A stretch of 64,000 nt of DNA from CG2-30-58-95 sp964618215. Its GTDB lineage: Bacteria; Chloroflexota; Anaerolineae; Anaerolineales; Villigracilaceae. Below the pieces are notes generated by a model. It was not told where the DNA came from. It did no database searches and saw only the letters and a list, made by a program, of their open reading frames with translations. The position numbers and the translations under genes are program-made. The stretch is from positions 1 through 64,000 of the forward strand of contig CAZTZE010000011.1 in the NCBI GenBank assembly GCA_964618215.1, written 5' to 3'. Within the stretch, counting starts at the first letter, position 1, and the number at the start of each line of letters is the position of its first letter. Below, piece by piece: positions 10,724 through 19,075 of this stretch.

Positions 10724-11308
10724 GACGCGGATAACGCGGATTGACGCGGAAATAAAAAGCAAAAAGAATCCGCGTTTACACTTGCACATGGCGCAAGTTC
10801 AGGTGTCCGCTCTCGTCTGCGTCAAATTTGCCGAAGGCCTAATATTACAGCTCACCATTCGCTGAAAAAAATTTGAAATCACGAATTTATTTAACGCCAT
10901 ATATAGGGGTGCAAATTTCAACAATGCCATATATGGTGGTCGCCTTGTGACGTGGTCAAGGCGCTAGGCAAGGACATGGAAATTCGCAGTGATTTTTGGC
11001 ACAGTTCAGCGAAATTTGCGGCAAAAACCGGCTTTTTCGGAAGAAATTCGCGAAAGTCATTTTAATTTCAGCGAATGGTCAGTTACAGCGCAAGGTTGCT
11101 GTTTCCTGTGTCATTCTCCCGAAGGACATCGGGACGATGTGAGCGCCACGATGCTCTTTCGGGGCGCGAAGAATCTCCCGTTTGCGGCGTGGAGACCCTT
11201 CGGGCGCACAGACTTGTCCTGAGCGAAGCCGAAGGAACGCGCCCTCAGGGTGACACGCTAAAGAGTTTTTCCAGAACATTGCACTGTAATACTAATCGGG
11301 AGAATCTT
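10724..11308. other. Intergenic region: repeats and AT-rich segment
   Basis: No gene is seen over 585 bp. It opens with a tandem GACGCGGAT/AACGCGGAT word followed by its inverted form near 10770. A distinctly AT-rich patch (10850-10960) contains GCCATATATAGG and GCCATATATGG, then AATTCGCAGTGA and CAGCGAAATTTGCGG words. From about 11107 to 11263 it holds a copy of the widespread GTCATTCT...GAAGAATCTC...GGGTGACAC palindromic repeat, including GTCCTGAGCGAAGCCGAAGG. The galE ribosome site follows. Confidence 0.6.
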
Positions 11309-12289
11309 ATGAATATCTTTGTCACCGGCGGAGCAGGATACATCGGCTCGGCCACAACAGAAACCTTGCTCAAAGCCGGGCATACGGTCACCGTCTACGA
11401 TTCACTCATCACCGGCTACCGTCAGGCAGTGCCGCAGGGGGCGCTCTTCATCCATGCCGATTTGGCGGATGGTGATACGCTAACCGCCGCGCTCAGGAAT
11501 GAGAAATACGCGGCCGTGATGCACTTTGCCGCCTTCATCGAGGCCGGCGAGAGCATGAACGAGCCTGGCAAGTTTTTCCATAATAACCTGGTCAACTCGC
11601 TGCACCTGATCGAAGCCGCGACCCGCGCCGGTGTGCGCCGTTTCGTGCTCTCCTCGACCGCGGCAGTCTATGCCTCCAGCGACGCGCCGTTGGGCGAAGA
11701 TTCGCCTCTCGATCCGGTCAACGTCTACGGCTACACCAAGCTGGCGATCGAGAATACGCTGGAATGGTATCGCAGAATCCACGGCTTGCATTACGCCGCC
11801 CTGCGCTATTTCAACGCCGCCGGCGCGCTGCCCGAACGCGGCGAGGCGCACCAGCCCGAATCGCACCTCATCCCGCTCGTGCTGCGCGTTGCCCTTGGCC
11901 AGGCGGAGGCGGCCTACATCTACGGCACGAACTATCCCACGCCGGACGGCACTGCTATCCGCGATTACATCCATATCAGCGACCTGGTCTCGGCGCACCT
12001 GCTGGCGCTGGATGCGTTGGGGAAGCATGACAGGCTAATTTACAACCTGGGCAACGGCAACGGCTACTCGGTGCGTGATGTGGTCGAGAGCGCCCGCCGC
12101 GTGACCGGTCACCCGATCCCGGTCGTCGAATCTCCGCGCCGGAATGGCGACGCAGCCAGGCTGGTGGCCGCTTCCGGGAAAATCCGCCGCGAGCTGGGCT
12201 GGCAGCCGCAACATCCAGATTTGGAAAACATCGTCGCCAGCGCCTGGGAGTGGCACCGCACGCATCCAAAAGGATATATGCTAAAATAA
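11309..12289 (+). CDS. galE: UDP-glucose 4-epimerase
   Basis: Interconverts UDP-glucose and UDP-galactose with tightly bound NAD, supplying galactose for cell-surface glycans. The Rossmann motif GGAGYIGS is at residues 7-14, the catalytic STA...YxxxK set is seen as LSSTAAVY and YGYTKLAIE (Tyr about 141), and RYFNAAGA follows. The ATG at 11309 is preceded by CGGGAGAA; longer frames upstream run through the repeat and are not used. The length of 326 aa is normal. It is followed by an antitoxin-like gene after 22 bp. Confidence 0.93.
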   Translation: MNIFVTGGAGYIGSATTETLLKAGHTVTVYDSLITGYRQAVPQGALFIHADLADGDTLTAALRNEKYAAVMHFAAFIEAGESMNEPGKFFHNNLVNSLHLIEAATRAGVRRFVLSSTAAVYASSDAPLGEDSPLDPVNVYGYTKLAIENTLEWYRRIHGLHYAALRYFNAAGALPERGEAHQPESHLIPLVLRVALGQAEAAYIYGTNYPTPDGTAIRDYIHISDLVSAHLLALDALGKHDRLIYNLGNGNGYSVRDVVESARRVTGHPIPVVESPRRNGDAARLVAASGKIRRELGWQPQHPDLENIVASAWEWHRTHPKGYMLK

Positions 12290-12311
12290 TGTCGTAGATC
12301 GAGAGGCTGAT

Positions 12312-12521
12312 ATGGCACAGGCAAGTATTCAGTATATTTCTGACGAAAAAGGTCAAACGACCAGTGTTATTGTGCCCATCGAACTCTGGCGTGAAATCGA
12401 GTCCGAGCAAGAGACTGCTCATTTGCTCAAGAGCAGGGTGATGAAAAAAAGACTCCTGGAAGCCAAAAAACGCACCATAGGGATCCCGCTGGAGCAGGCG
12501 CGTGAAGAATTTGGAATTTGA
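12312..12521 (+). CDS. Antitoxin-like small protein (Phd/RelB type)
   Basis: 69 aa: SIQYISDEKGQTTSVIVPIE forms an N-terminal beta-rich DNA-binding-like segment, and the tail IPLEQAREEFGI matches the C-terminal motif of many RelB/Phd-type antitoxins. No RelE/ParE toxin follows directly. The next genes are an MNT-HEPN pair with their own promoter. It could be an orphan antitoxin or a third component of that locus. The family call is from motif resemblance only. Confidence 0.55.
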   Translation: MAQASIQYISDEKGQTTSVIVPIELWREIESEQETAHLLKSRVMKKRLLEAKKRTIGIPLEQAREEFGI

Positions 12522-12541
12522 CCCGTACGCATCCAAATGGG

Positions 12542-12568
12542 TATTCGTAGTGCGAATAGGCGTATAAT
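12542..12568 (+). promoter_or_regulatory. Promoter and inverted-repeat operator of the MNT-HEPN pair
   Basis: TATTCG-tagtg-CGAATA (12542-12558) is a perfect inverted repeat immediately upstream of TATAAT (12563-12568). The ATG of the first gene is 9 nt after the -10 box, so the transcript is near-leaderless. Overlap with the region a polymerase would occupy suggests autorepression. Confidence 0.55.
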
Positions 12569-12577
12569 AGTTTTAGT

Positions 12578-12898
12578 ATGTCACCTAAACCAAATGCTCT
12601 TCGTTTTGCGAAAGAATACCGCCGTCGCTTATCTGCAATTCTGATGCAGCCGGTACAGGTTACACTGTTCGGCTCGCAGGCGCGCGGGGATGCTGTTCCC
12701 GGCTCGGATATTGATCTGTTCGTGGTGCTCCCCAATCTGGAAAAAGCCACGTTGGACACCGCCCTCGATATTGCCTGGGAAATAGGCTTTGAGGCTGGCG
12801 TGGTGCTTTCGGTCGTGCCTGCAACGAAGGGGGAAGTTGCGCGCCTGGCTGCTTCACCGTTCTATCAGGCAGTCCAGCGCGAGGGGGTGACTGCATGA
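12578..12898 (+). CDS. MNT-type nucleotidyltransferase antitoxin
   Basis: A 106-aa minimal nucleotidyltransferase with the signature VTLFGSQARGDAVPGSDIDL (GS-x10-DxD), the metal-binding core of the Pol-beta superfamily. In MntA-HepT systems this enzyme adds AMP to a tyrosine of the HEPN toxin and neutralises it. The stop overlaps the start of the HEPN gene by 4 bp (ATGA), so the two are translationally coupled. The system type is assigned from gene pairing and motif. Confidence 0.85.
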   Translation: MSPKPNALRFAKEYRRRLSAILMQPVQVTLFGSQARGDAVPGSDIDLFVVLPNLEKATLDTALDIAWEIGFEAGVVLSVVPATKGEVARLAASPFYQAVQREGVTA

Positions 12899-13296
12899 GC
12901 GATAAAACCTTCGACAAACAAGGCTTGATTGCCTATCGCCTCGAGCGCGCCCGAGAGACGTTGCATGACGCCGAACTTCTATTCGATCAGGGTGGTACTC
13001 CAGCGAGTGTCGTGAATCGCGCTTACTATGCCATGTTTTACATGGTATTGGCGCTTCTAATCAAGGTAGGCGTGGGAACTTCCAAACACAGTGGAGTGAT
13101 TGCTCTCTTCGACGAGCATTTCGTCAGGCCGGGAAAATTTCCGAAGGAAATGAGCAAGGTGTTGCACCGCGCTTTCGACTTGCGCCAGATTGGGGATTAT
13201 CGCGAATTGCTCACCCTGGACGAAGCACAGGCAGAGGAAATACTCGATGCGGCGAAAGTATTTGTCCACGCTGTGGAACAATTTCTGTTAGGGTAA
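12895..13296 (+). CDS. HEPN-domain toxin (UPF0332-like)
   Basis: A 133-aa all-helical HEPN protein, the presumed RNase toxin of the pair. The segment SVVNRAYYAMFYMVLALL and the KHSGVIALFDEHFV motif are characteristic of the UPF0332 HEPN subgroup. The conserved arginine and tyrosine in RAYYAMFY correspond to the catalytic region and the likely AMPylation site. The C-terminus EILDAAKVFVHAVEQFL is the usual closing helix. The upstream MNT gene overlaps by 4 bp. Confidence 0.85.
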   Translation: MSDKTFDKQGLIAYRLERARETLHDAELLFDQGGTPASVVNRAYYAMFYMVLALLIKVGVGTSKHSGVIALFDEHFVRPGKFPKEMSKVLHRAFDLRQIGDYRELLTLDEAQAEEILDAAKVFVHAVEQFLLG

Positions 13297-13363
13297 ATTA
13301 TCCTTGTCTTAGCGCCTGGGATGGCGCCGGACACCCCAAAAGGCTATACAGAGTAACTAAATA

Positions 13364-14011
13364 ATGACCTTTTTGATTGTACTCATCGGCTGGGTCTTTT
13401 CACTCTGCTTGCACGAGTTTTCCCACGCGCTGGTGGCTTATCTGGGCGGCGATACCAGCGTGCGCGAGAAGGGCTACCTGACTTTTAACCCGCTGAAATA
13501 CACCCATCCGCTCTATTCGCTGCTCCTGCCGCTCCTGTTCCTGTTGTTGGGTGGGATTGGGTTACCGGGTGGGGCGGTTTACATCGAGACCTGGCGGCTG
13601 CGGAGCAGCCGCTGGGTGAGCGCCGTTTCACTGGCCGGACCGGTCTCAAACTTTCTCCTGGGCATCATTCTGGCAGTCATCTTGCGCCTATCGCCGGTGA
13701 CGAGCGGGGGCGTCTGGCCCGGGCTGGCTTTTCTGGCCTTGCTGCAAATCACCGCCGCGCTGCTCAACCTGATCCCGCTCCCGCCTTTCGACGGTTATGG
13801 GGCGATCGAGCCGTACCTGAACCGGGAGGTCCGTCTCAGAATGGCCGAAACGCGCGGCGCGTTGGTCTGGATCGTATTTCTGGTGCTGTGGTACGTGCCG
13901 TTTATCAATGACCTGTTTTGGAAGTCTGTCTTATTGATCGCGAACGGGTTGGGAATCCCGCTCAACCTGGCTGGTTTGGGGCTGCAACTGTTCCAATTCT
14001 GGCGGCGGTGA
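13364..14011 (+). CDS. Site-2 protease family membrane metalloprotease (M50)
   Basis: An intramembrane zinc protease of 215 aa with about five to six hydrophobic segments. The zinc site HEFSHALVAY (HExxH, residues 18-27) is in the first membrane region, and the third ligand is in NLIPLPPFDGYGA (about 134-146), equivalent to the NPDG motif. There is no PDZ domain, so it is the short FpvI/SREBP-like form seen in many Chloroflexota. The substrate is unknown. It stands alone between HEPN and hrcA. Confidence 0.85.
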   Translation: MTFLIVLIGWVFSLCLHEFSHALVAYLGGDTSVREKGYLTFNPLKYTHPLYSLLLPLLFLLLGGIGLPGGAVYIETWRLRSSRWVSAVSLAGPVSNFLLGIILAVILRLSPVTSGGVWPGLAFLALLQITAALLNLIPLPPFDGYGAIEPYLNREVRLRMAETRGALVWIVFLVLWYVPFINDLFWKSVLLIANGLGIPLNLAGLGLQLFQFWRR

Positions 14012-14062
14012 GCTGATCTACGCCACATCCGCCTGATTCTGCGCATTCTAACGCTCCTCTTA

Positions 14063-14091
14063 TTGACGCCTCTTTTTAGCCATGATATGAT
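14063..14091 (+). promoter_or_regulatory. Sigma-A promoter of the hrcA operon
   Basis: TTGACG (14063-14068), a 17-nt spacer and TATGAT (14086-14091). The start point would fall about 7 nt later, just upstream of the CIRCE element, so HrcA binding would block the promoter. Confidence 0.8.
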
Positions 14092-14104
14092 TGTACATTG
14101 TCTT

Positions 14105-14131
14105 TTAGCACTCGCGCACTTGGAGTGCTAA
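14105..14131 (+). promoter_or_regulatory. CIRCE operator (HrcA binding site)
   Basis: TTAGCACTC-N9-GAGTGCTAA, identical to the CIRCE consensus. It lies between the promoter and the hrcA start and marks the operon as HrcA-repressed and heat-inducible. Confidence 0.97.
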
Positions 14132-14145
14132 AATATTGAGATGAG

Positions 14146-15189
14146 ATGGATGAACTAACCGAACGCCAGAAATTGATCCTCAGCTTGGTGGTGCGCGACT
14201 ATATCGAGACGGCCCAGCCGGTCGGCTCGAAGAACCTGATCGAGCGCTGTAAGCTCAATATGAGTTCGGCGACCATCCGCAACGAGATGGCCGCGCTGAC
14301 CGAGGCCGGCTATCTGCGCCAACCGCATACCTCCGCCGGGCGCGTCCCGACCGAAGAAGGCTATCGTTATTTCGTCACCCACTTTGTCTACCAGACCGAC
14401 CTGCCGGATGCCACCCGGAATACTATCAGTCACCAGTTCTATCAGGCGCGACAAGACGTGGAGCAATGGATGCACCTGGCGGCTTCCATTCTGGCGCATC
14501 AATCCCGCGCCGCCTCACTGATCACTGCACCGCACACCGAGCGGGCCCGCTATAAGCATCTCGAGTTGATTTCCACCCAGGGACGCCAGGTGTTGATGGT
14601 GCTGGTGCTGGTCGGTGGGGAAGTGAGCCAACAGATCTTGACCCTGGCCGAGCCGGTCTTGCAAGATCAACTCAGCAAAGCCGCCAACCGCCTCAACGAG
14701 GTTTGCCAAAGTCGAACGACGGAGGAATTGGCCAGCATCATCTTGAGCGGGGACGCGTTGGAAAAGGATATCTTGACTCTGGTCTTGCAGGACATGAATC
14801 GCGGTGAGCAGCGCGCCTCCGGTGAGATTTATCTGGATGGCTTGACCAACGTCCTTTCCGAGCCGGAATTCATCGAGTCAGATGATGCCCGCCGCGCTAT
14901 TCGACTGTTCGAGGAGCGCACCCTGCTCCAGGATTTGCTGACCCGCACGATGGTCAACAGTCACGTGGGAGGGGTGCAAGTCCTGATTGGCGGCGAAGGT
15001 GAATGGGAAGAACTCAGGCAGTGTTCCGTCGTTCTGGCCCGCTACGGTATCCCGGGGATGGCAACCGGCGCGCTGGGTGTCTTCGGCCCAATGCGCATGT
15101 CCTACGCCCGTACCATTCCCACCGTCCGCTTTATGGCTGACCTGTTAAGCGGACTGGTATCTGAAACTATGGTTGGAGATGAATCATAA
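14146..15189 (+). CDS. hrcA: Heat-inducible transcription repressor HrcA
   Basis: The repressor that binds CIRCE and needs GroE for activity. 347 aa: the N-terminal winged helix has LTERQKLILSLVVRDYIETAQPVGSK-type sequence and SSATIRNEMAALTEAGYLRQPHTSAGRVPT, the recognition region. The C-terminal domain ends with the family motif FGPMRMSYARTIPTVRFMADLLS. It is the first gene of hrcA-grpE-dnaK-dnaJ, immediately downstream of a perfect CIRCE, so it is autoregulated. Confidence 0.97.
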   Translation: MDELTERQKLILSLVVRDYIETAQPVGSKNLIERCKLNMSSATIRNEMAALTEAGYLRQPHTSAGRVPTEEGYRYFVTHFVYQTDLPDATRNTISHQFYQARQDVEQWMHLAASILAHQSRAASLITAPHTERARYKHLELISTQGRQVLMVLVLVGGEVSQQILTLAEPVLQDQLSKAANRLNEVCQSRTTEELASIILSGDALEKDILTLVLQDMNRGEQRASGEIYLDGLTNVLSEPEFIESDDARRAIRLFEERTLLQDLLTRTMVNSHVGGVQVLIGGEGEWEELRQCSVVLARYGIPGMATGALGVFGPMRMSYARTIPTVRFMADLLSGLVSETMVGDES

Positions 15190-15191
15190 CA

Positions 15192-15740
15192 ATGAGCAGT
15201 AAAAAGACGCGACAAACCATCGAACCCGAGAACGAAAAGGAAGGCAAAACGCCCACACAAGCTGTACCGGCTGTTTCACTGGAAGAGTTCGAAACGCTGC
15301 AAAAGCAACTCGAAGAAATCCAGGCGCAAGCCGCTGAATATAAAGATGGCTGGCAACGCGCCGCGGCCGATTTCGCCAACTACAAGAGGCGCATCGAACG
15401 CGAGCAGGCTGAGGTCTATCAGAGCGCGGCGGGGAACATCCTCAAACGTTACCTGCCCGTCCTGGACGACCTCGAGCGGGCGTTGCAATCCCGTCCCGCT
15501 GACCTGGCATGGGTGGAGGGTATTGAGTTGATCTATCGCAAGCTCCAGTCCATCCTGGAGGCCGAGGGCATAAAGCGGATCGAGGCTGAGGGTCAGATGT
15601 TCGACCCGAACATACACGAGGCCATTTCGCAGGAAGCGAGCAACGAACACGAAAGCGGACAGGTGATCGCCATCGTTCAAAATGGATACATGCTCGGCGA
15701 GCGGGTTATACGTCCGGCAATGGTGAGAGTGGCGCAATAA
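15192..15740 (+). CDS. grpE: Nucleotide exchange factor GrpE
   Basis: The co-chaperone that releases ADP from DnaK. 182 aa: an acidic, coiled-coil N-terminal half (residues 30-60), then ADFANYKRRIEREQAEV and the C-terminal beta-wing with FDPNIHEAISQE and NGYMLGERVIRPAMVRVA, the family signature. It starts 2 nt after the hrcA stop, implying coupling. Confidence 0.97.
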   Translation: MSSKKTRQTIEPENEKEGKTPTQAVPAVSLEEFETLQKQLEEIQAQAAEYKDGWQRAAADFANYKRRIEREQAEVYQSAAGNILKRYLPVLDDLERALQSRPADLAWVEGIELIYRKLQSILEAEGIKRIEAEGQMFDPNIHEAISQEASNEHESGQVIAIVQNGYMLGERVIRPAMVRVAQ

Positions 15741-15743
15741 CGT

Positions 15744-15790
15744 CAAATGTCAAATGTCAAACGTCAGACATTGGACGTTCGACGTTTGAC
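15744..15790. repeat. Short-word palindrome between grpE and dnaK
   Basis: GTCAAATGTCAAATGTCAAACG is followed by its imperfect reverse form GACGTTCGACGTTTGAC, giving a hairpin. A very similar block separates ybaB and recR (23193-23248). It lies within the operon, so it may tune mRNA decay or simply be a repeat. Confidence 0.6.
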
Positions 15791-15806
15791 CCTACGAGGA
15801 GTAATC

Positions 15807-17723
15807 GTGTCAAAAATCATAGGAATTGATCTCGGCACTACCAACTCGGTCGGCGCGGTGATGGTGGGCAACGAGCCGGTCGTCATTCCATCCGCGGAAG
15901 GCGAAAGGCTGGTACCATCCGTGGTCGCAGTCAACAAAAACCACGAACGGCTTGTGGGACGGGTGGCGCGCAACCAGGCAATTATTAATTCGGAAAATAC
16001 GGTTTTTTCGATCAAACGTTTCATGGGACGCAAATATGAGGATGCCGAAGTACAACGCACCCTCCCGCGCATCCCATACAAAGCGATGCCGGCCTCCAAT
16101 GGCGACATACGCGTGATACTTGGTGAAAAAGAGTATTCCCCGCCCGAGATCTCGGCCATGATCCTGGCAAAGATCAAGGCGGATGCTGAGGCTTACCTGG
16201 GTGAGCCGGTTACACAGGCGGTGATCACTGTTCCGGCTTACTTCAACGATGCGCAGCGCAACGCCACCAAAGACGCCGGCAAGATCGCTGGCCTGGAAGT
16301 GATGCGCATCATCAACGAGCCGACCGCCTCCTCGCTGGCCTATGGCCTGGACAAGAAAAAGAACGAGATCATCGCCGTCTATGACCTGGGCGGCGGCACG
16401 TTCGATATCTCGATCCTGGATGTCGGTGAAGGTGTCTTTCAGGTGCGTTCGACCAGCGGCGATACCTTCCTGGGCGGCGACGACTTCGATCAGCGTATCA
16501 TAGATCACCTGGTTGGCGAATTCAAGAAGGACAACGGCATTGACCTGCGCCAGGATAAGCAATCTCTCCAGCGTCTGAAGGAGGCGGCCGAGAAAGCCAA
16601 GATCGAACTTTCCACCATGATGCAGACCGAGATCAACCTGCCGTACATCACGGCGGACGCCTCCGGGCCTAAACACCTGGTGATGACCCTGACGCGCGCC
16701 AAGATCGAACAATTGACCGGCGACCTGGTCGAACGCACGCTCGGGCCAATGCGCCAGGCGCTGGCGGACGCGGGCCTGAATCCGGGCGAGGTGAACGAGG
16801 TGGTCATGGTCGGCGGCATGACGCGCATGCCCGCCGTGCAAGAGGCGGTGCGGCGCATGTTCGCCAAGGAGCCGCACAAGGGCGTCAACCCGGATGAAGT
16901 CGTCGCCATCGGCGCGGCGATCCAGGCGGGCGTGTTGGGCGGGGAAGTCAAAGACATCCTCCTGTTGGACGTGACGCCGCTCACGCTCTCGATCGAGACG
17001 CTGGGCAGTGTGGCGACTGCGCTCATCGAGCGCAATACTACCATCCCGACGCGTAGGAGCCAGGTCTTCTCGACCGCCAGCGATAGCCAGACGCAGGTCG
17101 AGATCCACGTTTTGCAGGGCGAACGCCCGATGGCGGTGGATAACAAGTCGCTGGGCAAGTTCACCCTGGATGGCATCCCGCCTGCCCCGCGCGGCATTCC
17201 CCAAATTGAAGTGACTTTCGATATTGACGCCAATGGCATCCTGAAAGTCACCGCGCAGGATAAGGCTTCCGGTCGCAGCCAGAACATCACCATTACGGCC
17301 TCGTCCGGTTTGGCGAAGGATGAAGTCGAGCGCATGCGCAAAGAGGCCGAGGTTCATGCAGAGGAAGACCGCAAGCGGCGCGACTTGATTGATGCCAAGA
17401 ATACAGCTGACGCTTCCGTCTATGGTGCGGAAAAAGCCTTGAGCGACCTGGGTGATAAGGTTCCAGACGAGATAAAAGCCAGTGTACGCGCCGCAGTGGA
17501 CGATGTCAAGAAAGTGAAGGATGGCGAGGACGAGCAGGCCATCCGCAAGGCGGTGGATGCCCTCAGCCAGGCCGTCCAAACGATTGGCGCGTCGGTCTAT
17601 CAGCAGCCCGACGAGGCTGGTACACCCCCAAACTACGGGGGTACACAACCCGAATCGTCCGATTCTGAACCGAAACAACCCGACGAAGACGACGTGGTGG
17701 ACGGTGAAGTTAAGGATGTATAA
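15807..17723 (+). CDS. dnaK: Chaperone protein DnaK (Hsp70)
   Basis: The ATP-driven folding chaperone. The GTG at 15807 is chosen because GAGGAG lies 6 nt upstream and the protein then begins SKIIGIDLGTTNS as expected; an upstream frame would run through the repeat. The ATPase domain contains YDLGGGTFDISILD and VGGMTRMPAVQE. The linker is DVTPLTLSIETLG, and the substrate-binding domain with a C-terminal lid follows. 638 aa is the normal length. The C-terminus is acidic but lacks the EEVD-like end typical of eukaryotes. Confidence 0.97.
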   Translation: MSKIIGIDLGTTNSVGAVMVGNEPVVIPSAEGERLVPSVVAVNKNHERLVGRVARNQAIINSENTVFSIKRFMGRKYEDAEVQRTLPRIPYKAMPASNGDIRVILGEKEYSPPEISAMILAKIKADAEAYLGEPVTQAVITVPAYFNDAQRNATKDAGKIAGLEVMRIINEPTASSLAYGLDKKKNEIIAVYDLGGGTFDISILDVGEGVFQVRSTSGDTFLGGDDFDQRIIDHLVGEFKKDNGIDLRQDKQSLQRLKEAAEKAKIELSTMMQTEINLPYITADASGPKHLVMTLTRAKIEQLTGDLVERTLGPMRQALADAGLNPGEVNEVVMVGGMTRMPAVQEAVRRMFAKEPHKGVNPDEVVAIGAAIQAGVLGGEVKDILLLDVTPLTLSIETLGSVATALIERNTTIPTRRSQVFSTASDSQTQVEIHVLQGERPMAVDNKSLGKFTLDGIPPAPRGIPQIEVTFDIDANGILKVTAQDKASGRSQNITITASSGLAKDEVERMRKEAEVHAEEDRKRRDLIDAKNTADASVYGAEKALSDLGDKVPDEIKASVRAAVDDVKKVKDGEDEQAIRKAVDALSQAVQTIGASVYQQPDEAGTPPNYGGTQPESSDSEPKQPDEDDVVDGEVKDV

Positions 17724-17728
17724 GCATG

Positions 17729-17801
17729 TAGGGCCGGTTTCTATACCGGCCATAGGTTGGCAAGCCCCCTTCGGGGATGCTTGGCAAAAACCCGCCCTAC
17801 G
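17729..17801. repeat. Palindromic element between dnaK and dnaJ
   Basis: The outer ends GTAGGGC and GCCCTAC are inverted. Inside lie GGCCGGTTTCTATACCGGCC and AAGCCCCCTTCGGGGATGCTT hairpins. The same ends bound the elements in gatA (9965-10034) and upstream of 27257. It may reduce dnaJ expression relative to dnaK. Confidence 0.7.
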
Positions 17802-17810
17802 AGACAGAAA

Positions 17811-18932
17811 ATGACCCAACGCGATTACTACGACATCCTCGACATCCCTCGCAGCGCTTCCGTTGACGAAATCAAAGCCGCCTTCCGCAAGTTGGCGCGC
17901 CAGTATCACCCGGACGTGAGCAAAGAAACGGACGCCGAGGAGAAGTTCAAGGAAATCAACGAGGCCTACGGTGTGCTCTCTGACCCGCAGAAGCGCGCCC
18001 GCTACGACCAGTTTGGCCGCGCTGGCCTGGGCGAGATGAACGGCATGCCCGACTTCGCCACCATGGACTTCGGCGACATCTTTGAGGAGCTGTTCGGCGG
18101 GTTTGGTTTCGGACTGGGCGGCAGCGGCCGCTCACGACGGCCGAGGCGTGGGCGCGACTTGCAATACCAGGTCGCCTTGACTTTCGAGGAAGCTGTCTTC
18201 GGCGTCGAAAAGGAAGTCGAAATCACGCGCAACGAGGTATGCAGCACTTGCAGTGGCTCCGGCGCGGAGCCGGGAAGCAGCCCGCAGCGCTGCGCCACCT
18301 GCGGCGGCCGGGGCGAAGTCCGCCAGGTGCGCCAGACCATCTTCGGCTCGATGATGCAATCCTCCGCTTGCCCAACCTGCAACGGGCGCGGCGAAGTGAT
18401 CAGCTCGCCGTGCCATACCTGCCGCGGCGGCGGGCTGGAGCGCAAAACGCTCAAGAAGATTGTCCCCATCCCGGCGGGTGTGGATACAGGCACTCAGATC
18501 CGTCTGGCCGGTGAAGGCGAGCCGGGGGTATTTGGCGGGCCGCAAGGCAACCTGTATCTGGTTATCTCGGTGCAGTCGCATAAGTTCTTCAAGCGGCGCG
18601 AGAACGATATTCTCTTGAATCTGGATATCAACATAGCCCAGGCTGTCTTGGGCGCTCAAATCGAAGTCCCGACAGTGGATGGGGTGGACAAGTTGAACAT
18701 CCCGGCCGGCACCCAGCCGGGGAGGATATTCACCCTGAAAGGCAAAGGTGTGCCTTATCTGCGCAAAAATGGCCGCGGCGACCAGCGCGTGATTATCAAC
18801 GTGGAAATCCCGACCAAGTTGACGAAGGAGCAGCACGCCCTGTTCGAGCAACTGGCCGCCACGCTGGGAACGACGGTCAAACCGAAGGAGAAGGGGTTTT
18901 TGGATTGGTTGAATGAGGCGCTGGGGGGATAG
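17811..18932 (+). CDS. dnaJ: Chaperone protein DnaJ
   Basis: The Hsp40 partner that delivers substrates and stimulates DnaK ATPase. The ATG at 17811 gives MTQRDYYDIL; the J domain contains the HPD triad (QYHPDVSKE). A Gly/Phe-rich stretch (GFGFGLGGSG) follows. The zinc domain has four CxxCxGxG-type repeats (CSTCSGSG, CATCGGRG, CPTCNGRG, CHTCRGGG). Two substrate-binding beta domains end the 373-aa protein. It is the last gene of the HrcA operon. Confidence 0.97.
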   Translation: MTQRDYYDILDIPRSASVDEIKAAFRKLARQYHPDVSKETDAEEKFKEINEAYGVLSDPQKRARYDQFGRAGLGEMNGMPDFATMDFGDIFEELFGGFGFGLGGSGRSRRPRRGRDLQYQVALTFEEAVFGVEKEVEITRNEVCSTCSGSGAEPGSSPQRCATCGGRGEVRQVRQTIFGSMMQSSACPTCNGRGEVISSPCHTCRGGGLERKTLKKIVPIPAGVDTGTQIRLAGEGEPGVFGGPQGNLYLVISVQSHKFFKRRENDILLNLDINIAQAVLGAQIEVPTVDGVDKLNIPAGTQPGRIFTLKGKGVPYLRKNGRGDQRVIINVEIPTKLTKEQHALFEQLAATLGTTVKPKEKGFLDWLNEALGG

Positions 18933-18942
18933 GCAAGGTTTC

Positions 18943-18983
18943 AGTGTTCAGTGTTCAGTGGGCGGTGGGCGGTGGGCGGTATA
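18943..18983. repeat. Tandem short-word repeats
   Basis: TTCAGTG repeats about three times, followed by GGGCGGT repeated about four times up to 18980. They lie after dnaJ and before the promoter of the next gene. No function is evident. Confidence 0.6.
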
Positions 18984-19008
18984 ATCCGCCCCTTTTTTAT
19001 GTTTCTTG

Positions 19009-19058
19009 TTGACAATAAACCACTTATAGTTTACAATTTTTGTAAATTGTGTTTACAA
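19009..19058 (+). promoter_or_regulatory. Promoter with overlapping palindromic operator
   Basis: TTGACA (19009-19014), 17-nt spacer, TACAAT (19032-19037). Overlapping the -10 box is the perfect inverted repeat TTTACAA-ttt-TTGTAAA (19030-19046), and a further TTTACAA follows at 19052-19058. Since the downstream protein has a winged helix, self-repression is plausible. AGGTGA precedes the ATG at 19076. Confidence 0.7.
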
Positions 19059-19075
19059 TAAATATCAGGTGAACT

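Noticed and set aside
11075..11308. Long N-terminal extension of GalE
   Set aside because: It crosses an intergenic repeat. The ATG at 11309 starts directly with the Rossmann strand and has a ribosome site.
15747..15806. Upstream extension of DnaK by 20 codons
   Set aside because: The extension runs through a repeat, while a GTG with a strong ribosome site at 15807 gives the family-typical N-terminus.
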